DNA of 64,000 nt from Clitopilus passeckerianus. Lineage: Eukaryota; Basidiomycota; Agaricomycetes; Agaricales; Entolomataceae. Position numbers and translations under genes: made by a program. This document shows, one piece after another, positions 45,814 through 58,451 of the stretch (its first letter is position 1; each line of letters starts with the position of its first letter). A model generated the notes under the pieces. The model saw nothing but the letters and a program-made list of their open reading frames with translations. It was not told the DNA's origin and did not search any database. Where the stretch lies: positions 744,001 through 808,000 of the forward strand of contig CALYLX010000127.1 of assembly GCA_944990035.1 (NCBI GenBank). The letters are read 5' to 3'.

Positions 45814-47902
45814 ATGCAGTTTCAAGCGCTCCTTAAGCTTGTTCCTTACTACATTATCTACGGTTCTTTGTTCGCCACTCCTGCTTTTGGTGCTGCCACC
45901 CCGGTAGAACTCGCAGCGAGGTGCAAGGATAATCCAGACGGTCATAACCACTCTAACCATACCGGGCACAACCAGGCCCACAATGGTTATACGATCCTGG
46001 ACAAGCAGACCGATGATTTCATCAACAAGATGATCAGTGAATGGAACTCTCCTGGGGGTATTTCCGTCGCCTTCGTCAAGCAGGACAAGGACGGAAAGTG
46101 GATCACCGAGACAAAGGGGTATGGTATTGCAAACGGTAATGGTACCAAAGTCACCGAGCATACCTACTTCAACATTGCTTCCAACACCAAGGTACGATTA
46201 TTCCACTATATTCGGGATCGACCAGCTGCTAACGAGATGCACCCAGTTGTTCAACGTTCTTGCTTCTGGCCTCCTCATCCACAAGCCTGAACTCTCGAAC
46301 AAGCCCATCACCTGGAAGACGAAGATTAGGGACATCATCCCTGAGTTCAATGCTACGGACCCGGTCGCAGCAGAGGAAGCCCAGCTCGCCGATGCTATGA
46401 GCCACCGTACCGGTTATCCCTTGCACGACTTCTCCTACCACTACTCAGACAATGTCCAGAGTGTCGTAAGTTCATACCATTTCAGACATCCCTTCCTTCC
46501 CTGAACCATCTCGTTCTCAGATTCAGAAGTTTGGCTTCCAACGCCAGGCTGCGGAGTTCCGCGACATTTGGCTCTACAACAACGTCGTCTACACCCTCCT
46601 CTCTTACGTCCCCATGAAGCTCACCGGCCTCTCCTTCCCCCGCTTCACCCAGAAGTACATCTTCGAGCCCCTCGGCATGAAGGAGTCTACCTTCAACTAT
46701 CAAACAGCCGTGAACTCCCCCGGCGCACTCGCATACGGCATGTCTCGAGGTGGTTGGGACCCCTACACTGATCCTTTCGCTGGAACCCCACGCCAGCAGC
46801 GTTGGTGGGCTGGCGTCGACGCCGATGATGATGGCAACGTCCTCTCGGGTGCTGGTGGCATGCTCACCACCGCTACCGATATGGCCCAATGGCTCAAGGT
46901 CCTTTTGCTTGGTGGCAAACATCCTGATACTGGTGACCAAGTTATGCCTGAAGGTGTCTTTGACGAGATCGCAGCTGCCATCATTCCTTCTGGGCCTTAC
47001 CTTCCGTATGTCCTGCCTCTGACCATACTAAGTCCTTGACTGACATTCTTTCTGTAGTTCTTTCCCCGAGTACTCTATTCCCATGTACGGCTCTGCTCAA
47101 CTCCAGCTCTACTACCGCGGTCACTGTAAGTAACCCCCTGCTCCCCTCGCTTGGTCCTATCCTCATTTGCCTTCCAGACGTCCTCGAACATGGTGGCTTC
47201 ATCCAAGGCTTCAACACTCAAATCTCCCGTCTACCCAACGACTTCATCGGCTGCGCTGTTCTCTCCAACGACAACGAACATGGCATGCAAATCGGTGAAG
47301 TCATCAAGAACTACATCTACGACAAAGCCCTTGGTCTCGACAACATCGACTGGGACGCCAGGTACAAGGCCATCAAGTCAGTAGCACCCATCAAAGCAAC
47401 TGTCCTCGCCACCAAAGCTCAAGCGCCCTCTCTCAACTTCACCGATTTCGTTGGCAAATACATGAACCCCGGTTATGGCGAGCTCGACCTCTGCCTTATC
47501 AACCCGGCCCCAGCAAACGCTTCTGAAGCATGCCAGGCCCTCGCCGCCAACCTCACCACCATCCTCCCTGGCGCAATCTCCGACAGCACCCCCACCCTTC
47601 TTGCCCAGTACGATTCACCCTGGTTCTCCCACATGAAGCTCGAGCACTTCGATAACAATGTGTGGAACATCAGCTTGGTCAGCAGCACTCCTACCACCGG
47701 CAACGATACTGCCCCCTTCTGGACTTACAATCCTCGCCCCGCTGGCAGCGACCAGGTGGCCATTGCTGAGTTCGACGTCGAGGGCGGACAAATCGGCCTT
47801 GGCATGACTGGTGTCTGGCAGGGTATCCTTGGCTCTGGCATCCCACCCACCAGTGGCGACACCGTCAAAGAGCGCGCTGAAGTATTCTGGGACAAGATCT
47901 AA
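45814..47902 (+). CDS. Secreted beta-lactamase-fold serine hydrolase (class C / penicillin-binding-protein-like)
   Basis: The N-terminus MQFQALLKLVPYYIIYGSLF... is a signal peptide ending near PAFGA. The class C beta-lactamase/esterase motifs are present: SNTK (SxxK, with the nucleophile Ser, near 46180-46193), YNN (YxN, near 46574) and HGG (near 47190). The enzyme would hydrolyse an amide or ester outside the cell; fungal members act on varied substrates and are not necessarily resistance factors. A His-rich segment, DGHNHSNHTGHNQAHNG, sits just after the signal peptide. Introns at about 46192, 46466, 47008 and 47127 splice cleanly. A C-terminal beta-sandwich-like domain ends with a stop at 47900-47902. 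Confidence 0.85.
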
Positions 47903-50900
47903 AATGGCTTCTAGATACGAGCTGTCCTCTCTTTCAATGTCTTGATTCTGATTTTCATTCGTTTATCTTGCTTATAACTCGCTAGTAGTACTTATAATCC
48001 TTAGTAGACCTCATCTGTATTCTCTCGTTACAATTTTGCATGTCCACGTATGTACATCAACCGCAATATTTATCGTGCATTTTCTTTTAACTCGATTTCA
48101 TTTGTTGAAGACATCTTGTATCAGGAGATTCTCTGCCTGATATCGACATTCAACTAGATTCAGGGCAATCAGGAAAATAACCCTTGAATTCTCAAATAGG
48201 AATCTCAGGTGTGGGCGCGAAAAAGTTGGCTGACCTGGATGTCATGCAGATCTAGTTTCCGTCCCTTTTCCAGATACGAAAACGAGCCAAGTTCGATAGT
48301 TCATTGAAATATATATTTGGCCATATTTCTGCTGAAAATGGAACAATAGTCCGTTGAATTGGAGAAAAACCATCCGCGGCTACAAAAACTATACGAGCGA
48401 AGAGTTGTAGGGGAAATGAAGGAAGAGGAGGAAATCTGGTACGGCGGTGACCTTCCCTTTCGGTGGCCTGGGCCTTGTTTGAAGGAAATATCGCGGGGAA
48501 CACATCCCACTTTGTTGGAGGTAGTGACAAGAACTCCAAGTTACCATCGCAGCGTTTGGGATCTTAAAAATGCCTGGTAATCCGACCTCGGAATAGACCA
48601 AAAAAAAAGAAAAATTGGCCTACGAAGTATGGGAGTACCAGGGCTAATCAAAGGTCGGATCGTACAGAGATGGAAAAGGGCCATGATTTCCAGGAAAGCG
48701 TTCGTGCACGTTCAACGTGTTCGTCAATTAATCGAGGGTCACAACTGTCGAATTTTGGACAACTCCACATTCCTTGCAGCAGATTAGGCGGCCGAGAGGT
48801 ATGCTTCTGGTCCATAACGGTATTATTTTCCTTGATAAAATGGCGACATACTGTATACAGAACATGTTGTCATCGTGAGGCGGCTAGAAGTGCCTGTCAA
48901 TAAATTTCACCTCGATAGCCGTTTTGTGCGCAGCCGAGGTTGTGGCGACCCAAAGCACAGCCCATAGCGTAACAAGCACCTTTATCGGTCAAAAAGCCTC
49001 TGAGATTGCGAGCTTTCCACTCACTTAGGCAAGTATAGGTTATTGAAATCATTTAAGCGAAACAAATCTGAGGCCCCTGCTCAGCAGGAAGTTGAAATAT
49101 GCCGACATCTCGCTTGACGCGTCAAGAACGCGATAGTATGGCATGCACAGAGCCTCATGTATCCGTCTTGAAAGAATATCCTAAGAAATAACGTTGCGCG
49201 TCATCAGGCTGCTCGACGGGATTAATTGACGCCCTTCGGACACGGAATTTGTGGAGCCTGATGCGATGGGTGAAATTATTTTCGTCAAGCCTCGACTCGA
49301 ATCAGACCAGAGGTGAGTACAGTAAAAAATAGACGGCCAGGTTTTCTATAAGGGCAACCAGAGCATCCTAGGCGCAACCCACCCTCCGATGTCCTCGTCG
49401 AGTTGAGAAGCATCAATTTCAAAGTCAAACTTCCAGAGTTCAAGCGGCATTCGAGAGTTCCTAATACAACAGAGAACCACAGAGACGAATACGACATGTG
49501 CCATTCTCCTGGAGATACGACCTTGCAGCGTGGAGCTACCTCAGTCCGAGTCATCAAGTGTCTGCAATTTCACCCGAGTAGAATATCCATTCAGAGCCAA
49601 TCCAGAGTGCAAGCCCTTCGCCCTGGGCAATGGGCATAGGTTTTTGTATCGTCTGAATAGGTGCTCGGGGCGCAGGGTCAGGCAACGTGTTTGCAGGTAA
49701 AATACCGGCCGCGGACCGCATATAGTCAAGTTTTCGGCTAGTATCTGCCTCGAGGACCACCAGTGGCACCAAGAATCAACAGGACCTCCCGGGCCCGACA
49801 AACATCTGTAGCCTGGGCGTCGTTATCGCCTTATGGAGACTCGAAGTGCTGTGCACTCCATGTCGCAAGATAGTACCAGCCAGGACTTTGAGGGATTTCG
49901 CATCAGCGGCCGACGCTGAGTGCGCAACGTGTATAGCAGGATAACATGAGGCGCGTTCGGAAAAGCAGCGTTCTTCTGGACATTCGGATCCTTTCTCACT
50001 GTCTAGTATCCCTGCACGAAGAAGCACGCATACAGTGGTGAATGTTGGAGTACTGGGCTTCCAACAAACCACACTGGATCCACAGTCTTGAGGACCAGCT
50101 GTCGCGTAACCAGACGCGCCCAATGAGCGCCTGTTTGCGCGTTCTCCTGATGATGGTAGGAGGCTAAAGGGGTTGTAGACCAAACAAACCCAAATCTAGC
50201 ACTGCCAATCTCATCATTCCGACTTCCGAACATATTCCAGCCGTCATGGTGTTCGACCCTGCCGCTTAGATATGTCGAGAGAAGATTGAAAACTCTCCCT
50301 GTCTGCCAATCCCTACCAGAATACTATTATCCTCGCTGTCGCAATGACTCGGGGACCCGCGACAGATGCGACTACGCCGCTAGTTGACAAGGATATCCTG
50401 TATCTTACGACACGTTACAACATTGAGTCTAGATGTTTTGATCTGTCGACCCAAAAGCCGAAAAACCCTTGTTTGAAGCATAACAATCAACCAACTAAAC
50501 CGAGGCTGATAAGATTTTACAATACGCTCTACATTCTGAGCTTGAGCCTATGCAGACTAGTACCTCTTGCATGTTTCCAGTCGCGCTATCACCCCTTGTT
50601 ATCAAATTTAGCGACATTTGCACGTCTAATAACGCTCGTTTGTCACTCCCCGACACACCTTTTCCTCGAGCATCACATCTCCCTCTACCTGCCGTAGGCA
50701 AACTAACCGCGGTAGATAATTGACTAGAGGCAGCCCTCGAGGAAGCTCTGAAGTTCTAGACGCGCGTAGGCACGACCGACGTCGAAATGGAGCTAGAGGT
50801 TGAGCTTCTCTCTGTTGAAAGCTGGTGTCGCTTCAAGCTTTGCAGGGTTGGAAGGTTAAACTCGTGCGCCCTTATCTCGATATGTAGGTTTTATGGCGAA

Positions 50901-52727
50901 AAGTATGTTATCACCGTTTTCCGAGTTCGGGGAACGTGTTCTGCAGAAAAGCATATGCCAAGGATGGTAGGAAGCGGGGGAGTTGCTCCAGTAGCCTCTG
51001 AGGCCGTCGTTGAGATGGCCGTCGGCTTCGGGGTCAAAGTTCTTGAATTGTACCATGCGCTGCAGTAAGGGATCTTCAGGGCCTCTGAGAGAGAACCTAT
51101 CATAGTCCCTGGTAATACAACGGCCCCAAGCTCGACCTTGTCATACCCAGCTTCATATTAGCCTAGACTCTGACAACAACAACGTGTTGTGTGTACGGTG
51201 GTGGCGGCGGCATAACCTGTATTGTTTCGATGCGCGAAGGCGACCCACAATTGGTCAAAAGAGATAAGAGATGTACTCACGAGTCGATGGGCTTTCCCAA
51301 AGCGTCCACCGCCTCGTGTTATAAACGTGGTATGTTGCGCTGCAAGGGGAAAGGGAGCTGGAACGGGGGTGTCGGCGCGAAGATATCCTTCCAGGTTTTG
51401 CTTCTCGTCGTTGCATCGCGAACCCTGTCATGTCAGAAATCCGACAGGCCGGGGAGGGGAGTCATTGAGATATTGGTCGTGATTCAAATGAGGCCGAGTA
51501 CGAGGCAGGTGAGAAGAGGCATTCGAAGCGATGAATGCCTCCACATAGACAGATGCCCATGCCACTGAGTTGCTTCTCTATTCAGTGGCAAACTGCGAAA
51601 TGAAGTGGAAGCTGCAGGGACATGAAGGGGTAGAACATGGACAATGTCGTGAAGAGCCAGATAAGATCTAGCACGAAAGATCAACTCGATCGAAAGAGGT
51701 TCGGAACGGAGTTACTTGCACGTTGTATGATGGATTGGAACCAGAATCCAGATCTTGGGAGAGATGTGAATCACGCAGTCAATGCTCTGCCACCACGGCC
51801 TTCCAGCCACGAATTAATGATGATTATCGATTGAATTGGGATGATAATCTAATAGACGTTCTGCCCCATCCCAGCACATCTAGGTCATAGGACTACCCTC
51901 CTGGGAGGTGAGCAGGTGGATGTCGTCATATGTTGCACGTTAGCGATATATGGGCCTTCCCGATGGAGGATTTTCAGCGGTCGGTTAGAACGTTGCAAGG
52001 CTGCATGTGAAGCTCGTTTTTTTCTTCTTACCGGTAAGGGTCGCCGGGAATGAGTGCATAGGCCCTGAGTGTGGCGTCCTGTAGAATTTTCTTTCGGCGA
52101 TTTGACGTGCAGCACTTAGTCGCTTATAATCGAATCGTTTGTGCGCTGAAAAAACCGCTCCGGGCATAGGTGGAAAGGCGTATGATGAGGTTGACGCAAG
52201 TGCGGACAAGAATATTCCCAGAGACTCCATAGGTTTTCTCCGTAAGGGGCCTGATTTCCTGGGAGAGCGCATCAAAGTGCCCGAGGTTCCTGGCAAAATT
52301 ACCAGGCCAACTGCATTTGGTTACCTCAAACGTCGTGGGCGATGCCCAGATCAGATGGAAGGGCACCCGCTCGACGTAACACGAGGTCGTTTGTTTTGAT
52401 TCCGGGCGCAACCCTAACCTTAGGACTCGAAATATCTCTTTGTTCGTAGAAACAACTGGAAAGCTCAGAATGTTATAATGACTCGATTTCTGACAAAAGG
52501 CATTATAAAGACAGGGAATAATAGCCTTTTTATGGGCGACTAAGGCGTGTCATGAAAGAAGCCGAGGGACGTTTGTTTGTCATGTATTATATAGCGATTA
52601 CCATTTACGGCATCATGTCCATTGCGGTATATATCCATCATGGTTTCAAGCGAAATTTTTCCCCTTCGCCCCGTTCCACTTTGCTTTCGTTCCACCACCC
52701 TAGAGGTGTCTTTCACTGGCTGGTCTA
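47903..52727. other. Long intergenic region, no supported gene
   Basis: Nearly 5 kb hold only short frames on both strands, for example 86 codons at 52139-52399 (non-ATG start). None has a recognisable motif or splicing partner. I see no LTR, terminal inverted repeat or tandem array here either. Confidence 0.4.
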
Positions 52728-54202
52728 ATGTTAACTCTTCAATCTGGTTCAGCGTGCGACGTTTGCGCAGAGGAGTATGGCGCTCAGTGCCAACCTCACT
52801 CAATACCATGCGGTGAGTAAGCTTTTTTACTTTTATGGTAACTTTTCTGAACTTCGGAAAAAAAAATTCATTAGGACACGTCCTATGTTCGAGTTGCTGC
52901 AGTACCATAGTCGAAAAGACACCTTCCCGCCTCACACCTGCATGTCCTTTCTGCCGTGAAGGCTTCACCGCAAACCAGGTGAGGTTGATCCGGTTGGAGT
53001 ACAATACGAGCGGATGGTCTACTCCGCGACGTATTCCGACTCTTCAGTCGACCCAACCCGACTTCTCGGCGATGTGGGCGCGGAAAACCGAGCGACTCGT
53101 CAACTCCGAGGGTAGGACATCGACCCGATGGGAGGTTCGTCGCTTGGAGGAGAGAGTGGCGAAAATTGCCGCCAAAAAATGTTCCGTCGAGGAGATCTCT
53201 ACTCTCCACAAGGAACTCGAGGATTGGCTTATGTCTGACGGAAAGGATGACCACGAACAGGTATGTTCTAGTCGCCTGAGTCAGTGGTGTGGCGCTGATC
53301 TCGCGGGACCACAGGTTTCCCTCCACCTCAGCGCCGCATTGCTGCGGGCCATTCTCATGAATCATCTCGCACATTCTGAAGCCAGTAGGAATGCAAAAAC
53401 TATCGAAAACTCCCTAAGAAATAAGATTGATGAGTTGGAAAGTGAATTGAAAAAGTGCGTCCCTTGAATATTTATTTCTCATCGTCGCCGACTGATCATC
53501 GGATCTAGACTACGTGCCTCATATACTCAAAAAACCCAAGAATACCAATCGGCATGGACGGAGCTGAACAAGCTGAGGGCTCAAGCAGGTCTCCCTGCTG
53601 TTGATACTCGCGCGACTGCGACCTCACCGACTCCACCTCCCACATCGCCCATCCCACCCTATAGCCCAACATCATCCACTCAAACACCATTGTCACGATT
53701 TAACTCTTCTCACTCGAGGTCAGCCTCGATGTCGTCACGACCTTCTACGCCTGCTACGACCCCTGTTTCTCCGTCACGATCCCACACCCCTGCTCCTACA
53801 AATTCATCGACCTCCCATATGAGGACTCAGACGCCTACACCGATGAGCAGGACCCATACCCCTGCCCCACCTCTATCTAGGCCATATACTCCGTCGGTCC
53901 GATCTCATACGCCTGCGCCCCCACCAACTCTGCGCTACGCGACCCCGGCCCCAAGTACTCTTCGTACTACGACCCCTGCTCCACCTCCTCCTGTGCCTCA
54001 CAAGCCTCGCAGGTTGTCCACCCCTACACCTCCCAAAATGATGTCCCGCTCGACATCAGAAGAAAAGGCTGAACTCCACGAACGCTGGATTCCGTCCGCG
54101 GAGTCGATTAGCCAGTCCCCTCCGACAACTCACCGGTTGGGCTCCATCCTTCGACCTGCTTCCCGAATGGCTGCCTATGGCCATGCAGCTGTTCGGTCAT
54201 AA
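52728..54202 (+). CDS. RING-finger protein with coiled coil and Pro/Thr/Ser repeat tail (RING protein 1)
   Basis: The ATG at 52728 gives MLTLQSGSACDVCAEEYG. An intron (52813-52874) falls inside the RING and restores IPCGHVLCSSCC. ACPFCREGF closes a C3HC4-type RING (CX2C, C, H, CX2C, CX2C). RING domains bind E2 enzymes, so this is a candidate ubiquitin ligase. Helical segments with heptads follow (KTIENSLRNKIDELESELKK, about 53390-53460). From about 53600 the tail is low-complexity, with repeated units such as RTHTPAPP, RSHTPAPP and TTTPAPPPP, and it ends at 54202. The first in-frame ATG was chosen because it directly precedes the first zinc ligands. A protein of the same layout is encoded at 60940-63560. 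Confidence 0.8.
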
Positions 54203-54769
54203 ACGCATGTTTCTTTGCATTCTTTCGAACTATTATTCACTTCTTCCGTTATCTATAATGGAACTTTATTAATGGTTCATGCGTTTATGTAGCATAGTCT
54301 GGATACCCCGTTCCGTTTTGTTATTCCCACTAACTTTGGTTACCCATCTCGAGCATTCTGAACAGTTTTTTCTTGCACGTCTCGTCTCTTTCTTCACTTC
54401 TGCATCTGATCCGCCTTGCTTTCATGCATATAATTTATATCCCCTTCATCTATGACATTTCAAACGTGAAGCCATCTTTCATTCCTTTGAACTGTCACTC
54501 TTTTACGTTTTACCGCTTTTACTTGTCCGTCTCTCTCCGTACTTACCCTTGACCCTGACCGTTCATCATACCGTACCGTTCGCGAGCTACCCATTCTATA
54601 CTCATTGTGTCGTCGTCCGTTTTGTTATCGATATCTTCTAATTGCCCATAGAGCTGAGGTTCAGCACCCGTTATTCTCTGTATCGATTTGTTATATACCT
54701 CTAGTACTTACTTGCATCGCACAGTATTTTACGTAGGATCTTTAGTAGTAGTTGTTAATACAGTTGCAT

Positions 54770-55258
54770 TTACCTTTTAAGCGTTGGGCAACGTAAACTC
54801 GGCGGAACCTGTTGGTGAGTATCCACATGTTGAAATTATAATGGGCTCCGCATTGCAGGGGGGTGCGCGGCTGTGAAACGAGTTGCGAAGCCTGCATACC
54901 CGATCAACATCCCTCTTGCATTGAAGAAATATGAGGACACAACTAGAGAGTTGATTCGCATTCATGGTAAGTATTACACTGTATGGGAGACATCTCTCCA
55001 TAGAATGAAAGAACACTCAAAGTCCACAAGTCTTTCATAATCGCTGAATGGGTCGAACGGAGCTGGCCTCCCGAAGTCCGAGTTGATACAGATACAGTGC
55101 TTAAATTAAAAAAGCATGTTTCCCCACAGTACAGTCAAAGTGGAGAGGCTAATCGTTATACTCTATCTCCAACGAGCACGGCAGAGGACGGGCAGAGGGT
55201 CACTTGCAAACCGTCGATCGAGGCTACGGTACGCAGGACCGAGACTTCCCATGGGTGA
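54770..55258 (+). pseudogene. Orphan three-exon coding segment without start codon
   Basis: Three open stretches join in one frame. The first, ending LGNVNSAEPV, meets GTGAGT near 54812. The second, GGCAAVKRVAKPAYPINIPL and following, runs from 54859 to a GTAAGT near 54967. The third, starting VHKSFIIAEWVERSWPPEV, runs from about 55022 to a stop at 55256-55258. The splice sites are good and keep frame, which is unlikely by chance. No ATG opens the first stretch: a TAA lies just upstream, and TTTTAAG could be an acceptor of an earlier exon. I do not recognise the family. It is either the 3' part of an undetected gene or a gene fragment. Confidence 0.45.
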
Positions 55259-57241
55259 ATAGGGACTTCGTCCATGGAAGCTCGTTTCCTTCCTCCTCGT
55301 TGCCACAGGCTGAATACTCATTCCCGATGAGAGTGGAGTTCTCAGCACGGTGAGAATGCGGGTCGCACGACAGCCACAGGAGGTTAAGAGATAAGGTCAA
55401 TTCATTTACTAACGGCAGTCATTTACAGGACGATTGGCAGGCAGACATGAGGAATCGTATCTCATGAGATGGGGTCTAGGAGGTGCGTGTTGATTCTGTT
55501 CCGTTGTTTTCATTTCCGAGGGTGAAGAGTACCTTGTGGACTAGATAGCCCTATCACAGGCGTTGTGTAGCACAGTTGACTGGTAAACCGTGGACTACAT
55601 CGTTCTGTATCACCCGCCCCATCAATGCCCCTGGATAGTAGATGCCGTCGGAACCCGGAAGGAGCCCACAAATTGGAAGCTGATGTCCAATGACGAAGTT
55701 CCTGATCAACTGAGCCCTTGGGCAAACGCGGATGTCCCCTACTAGTAGTACTATAGTTAGCCATCCGCACATCCCGTTCCGAATCAAAGGGACCACCTCC
55801 GAAAGAACGTATTGCCTGATGTGGTGGCCTTCTAAGATTTACCAGGCTGCAAAAACTGATTCCATTGCATCCTTGTGTTTTCCTAGCTATCGCGTCCGAA
55901 AGTAGGCTGGGGCGTGAGGAGGCAATGAGCCGGGATTATCATGTTCAGATCAGCTATGCACCTCATTCATGTGAGAGAAACTAGTAAGCTTCGTCCCGGC
56001 CGCCACCAACAGCAGGCAGAGTCAAGCTACTTTCAGGTGACCACGTTCGTGGTCGAGATGATCGATTGGCGCCGCTGCTGCTCTGTCTTGCCACCATCCA
56101 CGTTCAGTGAGAGAGATAGCCGGCAAGGCTGGGGCCGTACTCGACGCGATGTACAAACAGAATCAGAGGATAGAATCCAGAACCCAATATAGATATCATT
56201 TGCTCGGGAGAACCCAGCCATACGGACACGCTAGATCGGGATCTTCGTGGCGCAAATGGGAGTAGGGCGCCTAAGTGGTCGATTGGCCTACTAGAAGGGA
56301 GCAGAGCGAGTCTTAGTGTGCAGCGAACGATTTGGAAACATGAAAACAAATTTTTCTTCAATGACTTAACGGCGGAACGGAATATTCGAAATAGGAATTT
56401 CTAGATGTCGAGGTTCCCGCGAAGCTCTGGAAAAGTCATGCGACAGGGGCCGGCTAAGTGTGCTTTCTAAGTCTTGGTCTCCTGACTAGAACTTGGACGT
56501 GGGTGTGCTATGTTTTGACTTTTTCGATAATCTGATGCACAGGACGGAAAATCTCGATGTTATCGATGGAGCGCAGCCGACCAATATGTGAGCGTCTTGT
56601 AATCACCGGAGAAACAGTACAAGAAACTGTCGTGAATGGCTTATGATATTCATTAGCGCCTTCACACATGGACGAAGGGGGATTGATCGACCATACCTAA
56701 TGCAATCACAAGCAGGGATTTCTGTCTAGCTAACTCTCTAAATATCATACGAGTAGCCCACCGATAGCAGTACTCCTTGAGACGACAGCATAATACCCGG
56801 ACCTTGGGAAGATAAGGCCTCTTGAAAATCTCTCGGGCGCCGGCAGAGATAGCAAATCGTTGACGTAGTGTATTAGCCTTCCTTGCGAGACAATTTCCAA
56901 TACAAGTTGAGATGCTGGCTTGAAGTGTTGACGGATTGGCTCGCATTGAGTAGGGTTCAGTTCAGTTTGTCCATTCTACCTTCAAAATTCCCCAGTGTCA
57001 TAGGTAGCATGAGAGAGTACCAGCCAATCAACGCGACGCCGTACTCTTCAAGTTCAAGCTTCAGCAAGACCGTGACTCTGCGAAACAGCTGACGGAAGCA
57101 TTGCCATTACGCGAACAAGCGTACAGTATTTACGCGATATTTGGGTCTGTGTGCTTCTATTGATATCTTGATCTACACAGATTTGACCTCTGCTCATCGT
57201 TCGCCTCGTCAACCTCAAGTCCTTAGCCAACCGTCGTCAAA
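55259..57241. other. Intergenic, no supported gene
   Basis: Only short frames occur. A minus-strand frame at 55554-55796 is hydrophobic in places but has no motif. The last 100 bp should hold the leader and promoter of the ribosomal protein gene. Confidence 0.4.
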
Positions 57242-57933
57242 ATGGTGAGTCGGAAGTCCATATATCGCCCCAAGCGGACGTTTCTCGACGACCTGTCGCA
57301 AAAACGGCACTTTGGAGCACTTTCGATGGTTGGATCGCGTTACTGACTCTTGGATGTGGTTTCTAGCCCCCCAAGAAAGTCAAAGCACCCAAGGAGGAAG
57401 TCATCTCTCTCGGCCCCCAAGTAGCTGAGGGTGAACTCGTTTTCGGCGTTGCACACATCTTCGCCTCCTTCAACGATACTTTCGTTCATATCACCGATCT
57501 GTCTGGCAGGGAAACCATCTCCCGTGTTACTGGTACGATTGCATTTTGCCATCTGGTTCTGAAGATTCGCTAACCCATGGTTCAATAGGTGGAATGAAGG
57601 TCAAGGCTGATCGTGACGAATCCTCCCCTTACGCTGCCATGTTGGCTGCTCAGGACGTCGCTGCCCGTTGCCGTGAAGTTGGCGTCACCGCTCTACACAT
57701 CAAGCTCCGTGCCACTGGTGGTACTGGCACCAAGACCCCCGGCCCCGGTGCACAGAGTGCTCTCCGTGCTCTTGCCCGTGCAGGCATGCGCATTGGCCGT
57801 ATTGAGGACGTTACTCCCGTCCCCACCGATTCCACCAGGCGCAAGGTCTGTATCTTGCCTTTTCTGCGAATATATGCGTGGTTACTGACCAGAATTTACA
57901 AACAGGGTGGTCGCCGTGGTCGCCGTCTCTAGA
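57242..57933 (+). CDS. RPS14: 40S ribosomal protein uS11 (RPS14)
   Basis: The protein is a component of the small ribosomal subunit platform. Coding starts with a lone ATG exon (57242-57244), followed by a 122-nt intron. Exon 2 (57367-57532) begins [11 protein letters not shown] and contains [19 protein letters not shown]. Exon 3 (57589-57845) begins [20 protein letters not shown] and contains [20 protein letters not shown]. Exon 4 (57907-57933) gives the conserved C-terminus GGRRGRRL and stop. Length (about 150 residues) and sequence match the family throughout. The start-codon-only first exon is typical of fungal ribosomal protein genes. Confidence 0.97.
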
Positions 57934-58451
57934 TGGTTTCTGCATTTCATACGCTTTGCACACAAAATCTTTCACATGTAGTTATATACATCACCGCGCA
58001 ATCTATGTCGCCGCTCGACACGCATCAGGTTTCTCGTGAAATCTGACCCGTGGTCGTCACATTTGTCAAAAGTGCAGGCGTATTCTGAATTTGTCCTGAA
58101 ACCTGGGAACGTGAGTGTTGGCGCTGAACGTGTGAGCGTCATCAGGATATAGCTCGGCTACAACGACGCGACCTTGCCTTTAGACCATGATGTGCACACA
58201 CAACTTCTGCTGCAAATATTCTTCGAATGGATATTCATGATCTCTTGTCAGTGGGCCTTCGATTCCATACTTGCGATCGCAACCGCTGCAGACGTCACCA
58301 AATCAAGGCGTTGCGGGGTATGTGTGCTTCTATTGAAACGCCATTACCGGAGGTTCGGCGTTAAGGATTCAGACTTGACCACGACCACCACTAATAGGCC
58401 AACGATTCGAGGCTGAAGCTCCTTCTGGGAGAAGCTAACTGGCTGTTGAGA
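57934..58451. other. Spacer between RPS14 and the acyltransferase gene
   Basis: An 80-codon frame at 58174-58416 shows no motif. No RNA gene was recognised. Confidence 0.4.

Noticed and set aside
46482..46940. Minus-strand frame of 152 codons
   Set aside because: It lies wholly opposite the serine hydrolase exons, whose frame carries conserved motifs. It is a shadow of the high-GC coding strand.
52139..52399. Open frame of 86 codons upstream of RING protein 1
   Set aside because: It has no ATG start, no motif and no exon-like flanks. It was left as intergenic.
55554..55796. Minus-strand hydrophobic frame of 80 codons
   Set aside because: The composition alone suggested a membrane peptide, but it has no homologous motif or second exon, and overlapping frames are similarly open.
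57245..57366. Possible C/D-box snoRNA inside the 122-nt first intron of RPS14
   Set aside because: A CTGA-like D box is present, but I find no convincing RTGATGA C box at a suitable distance.
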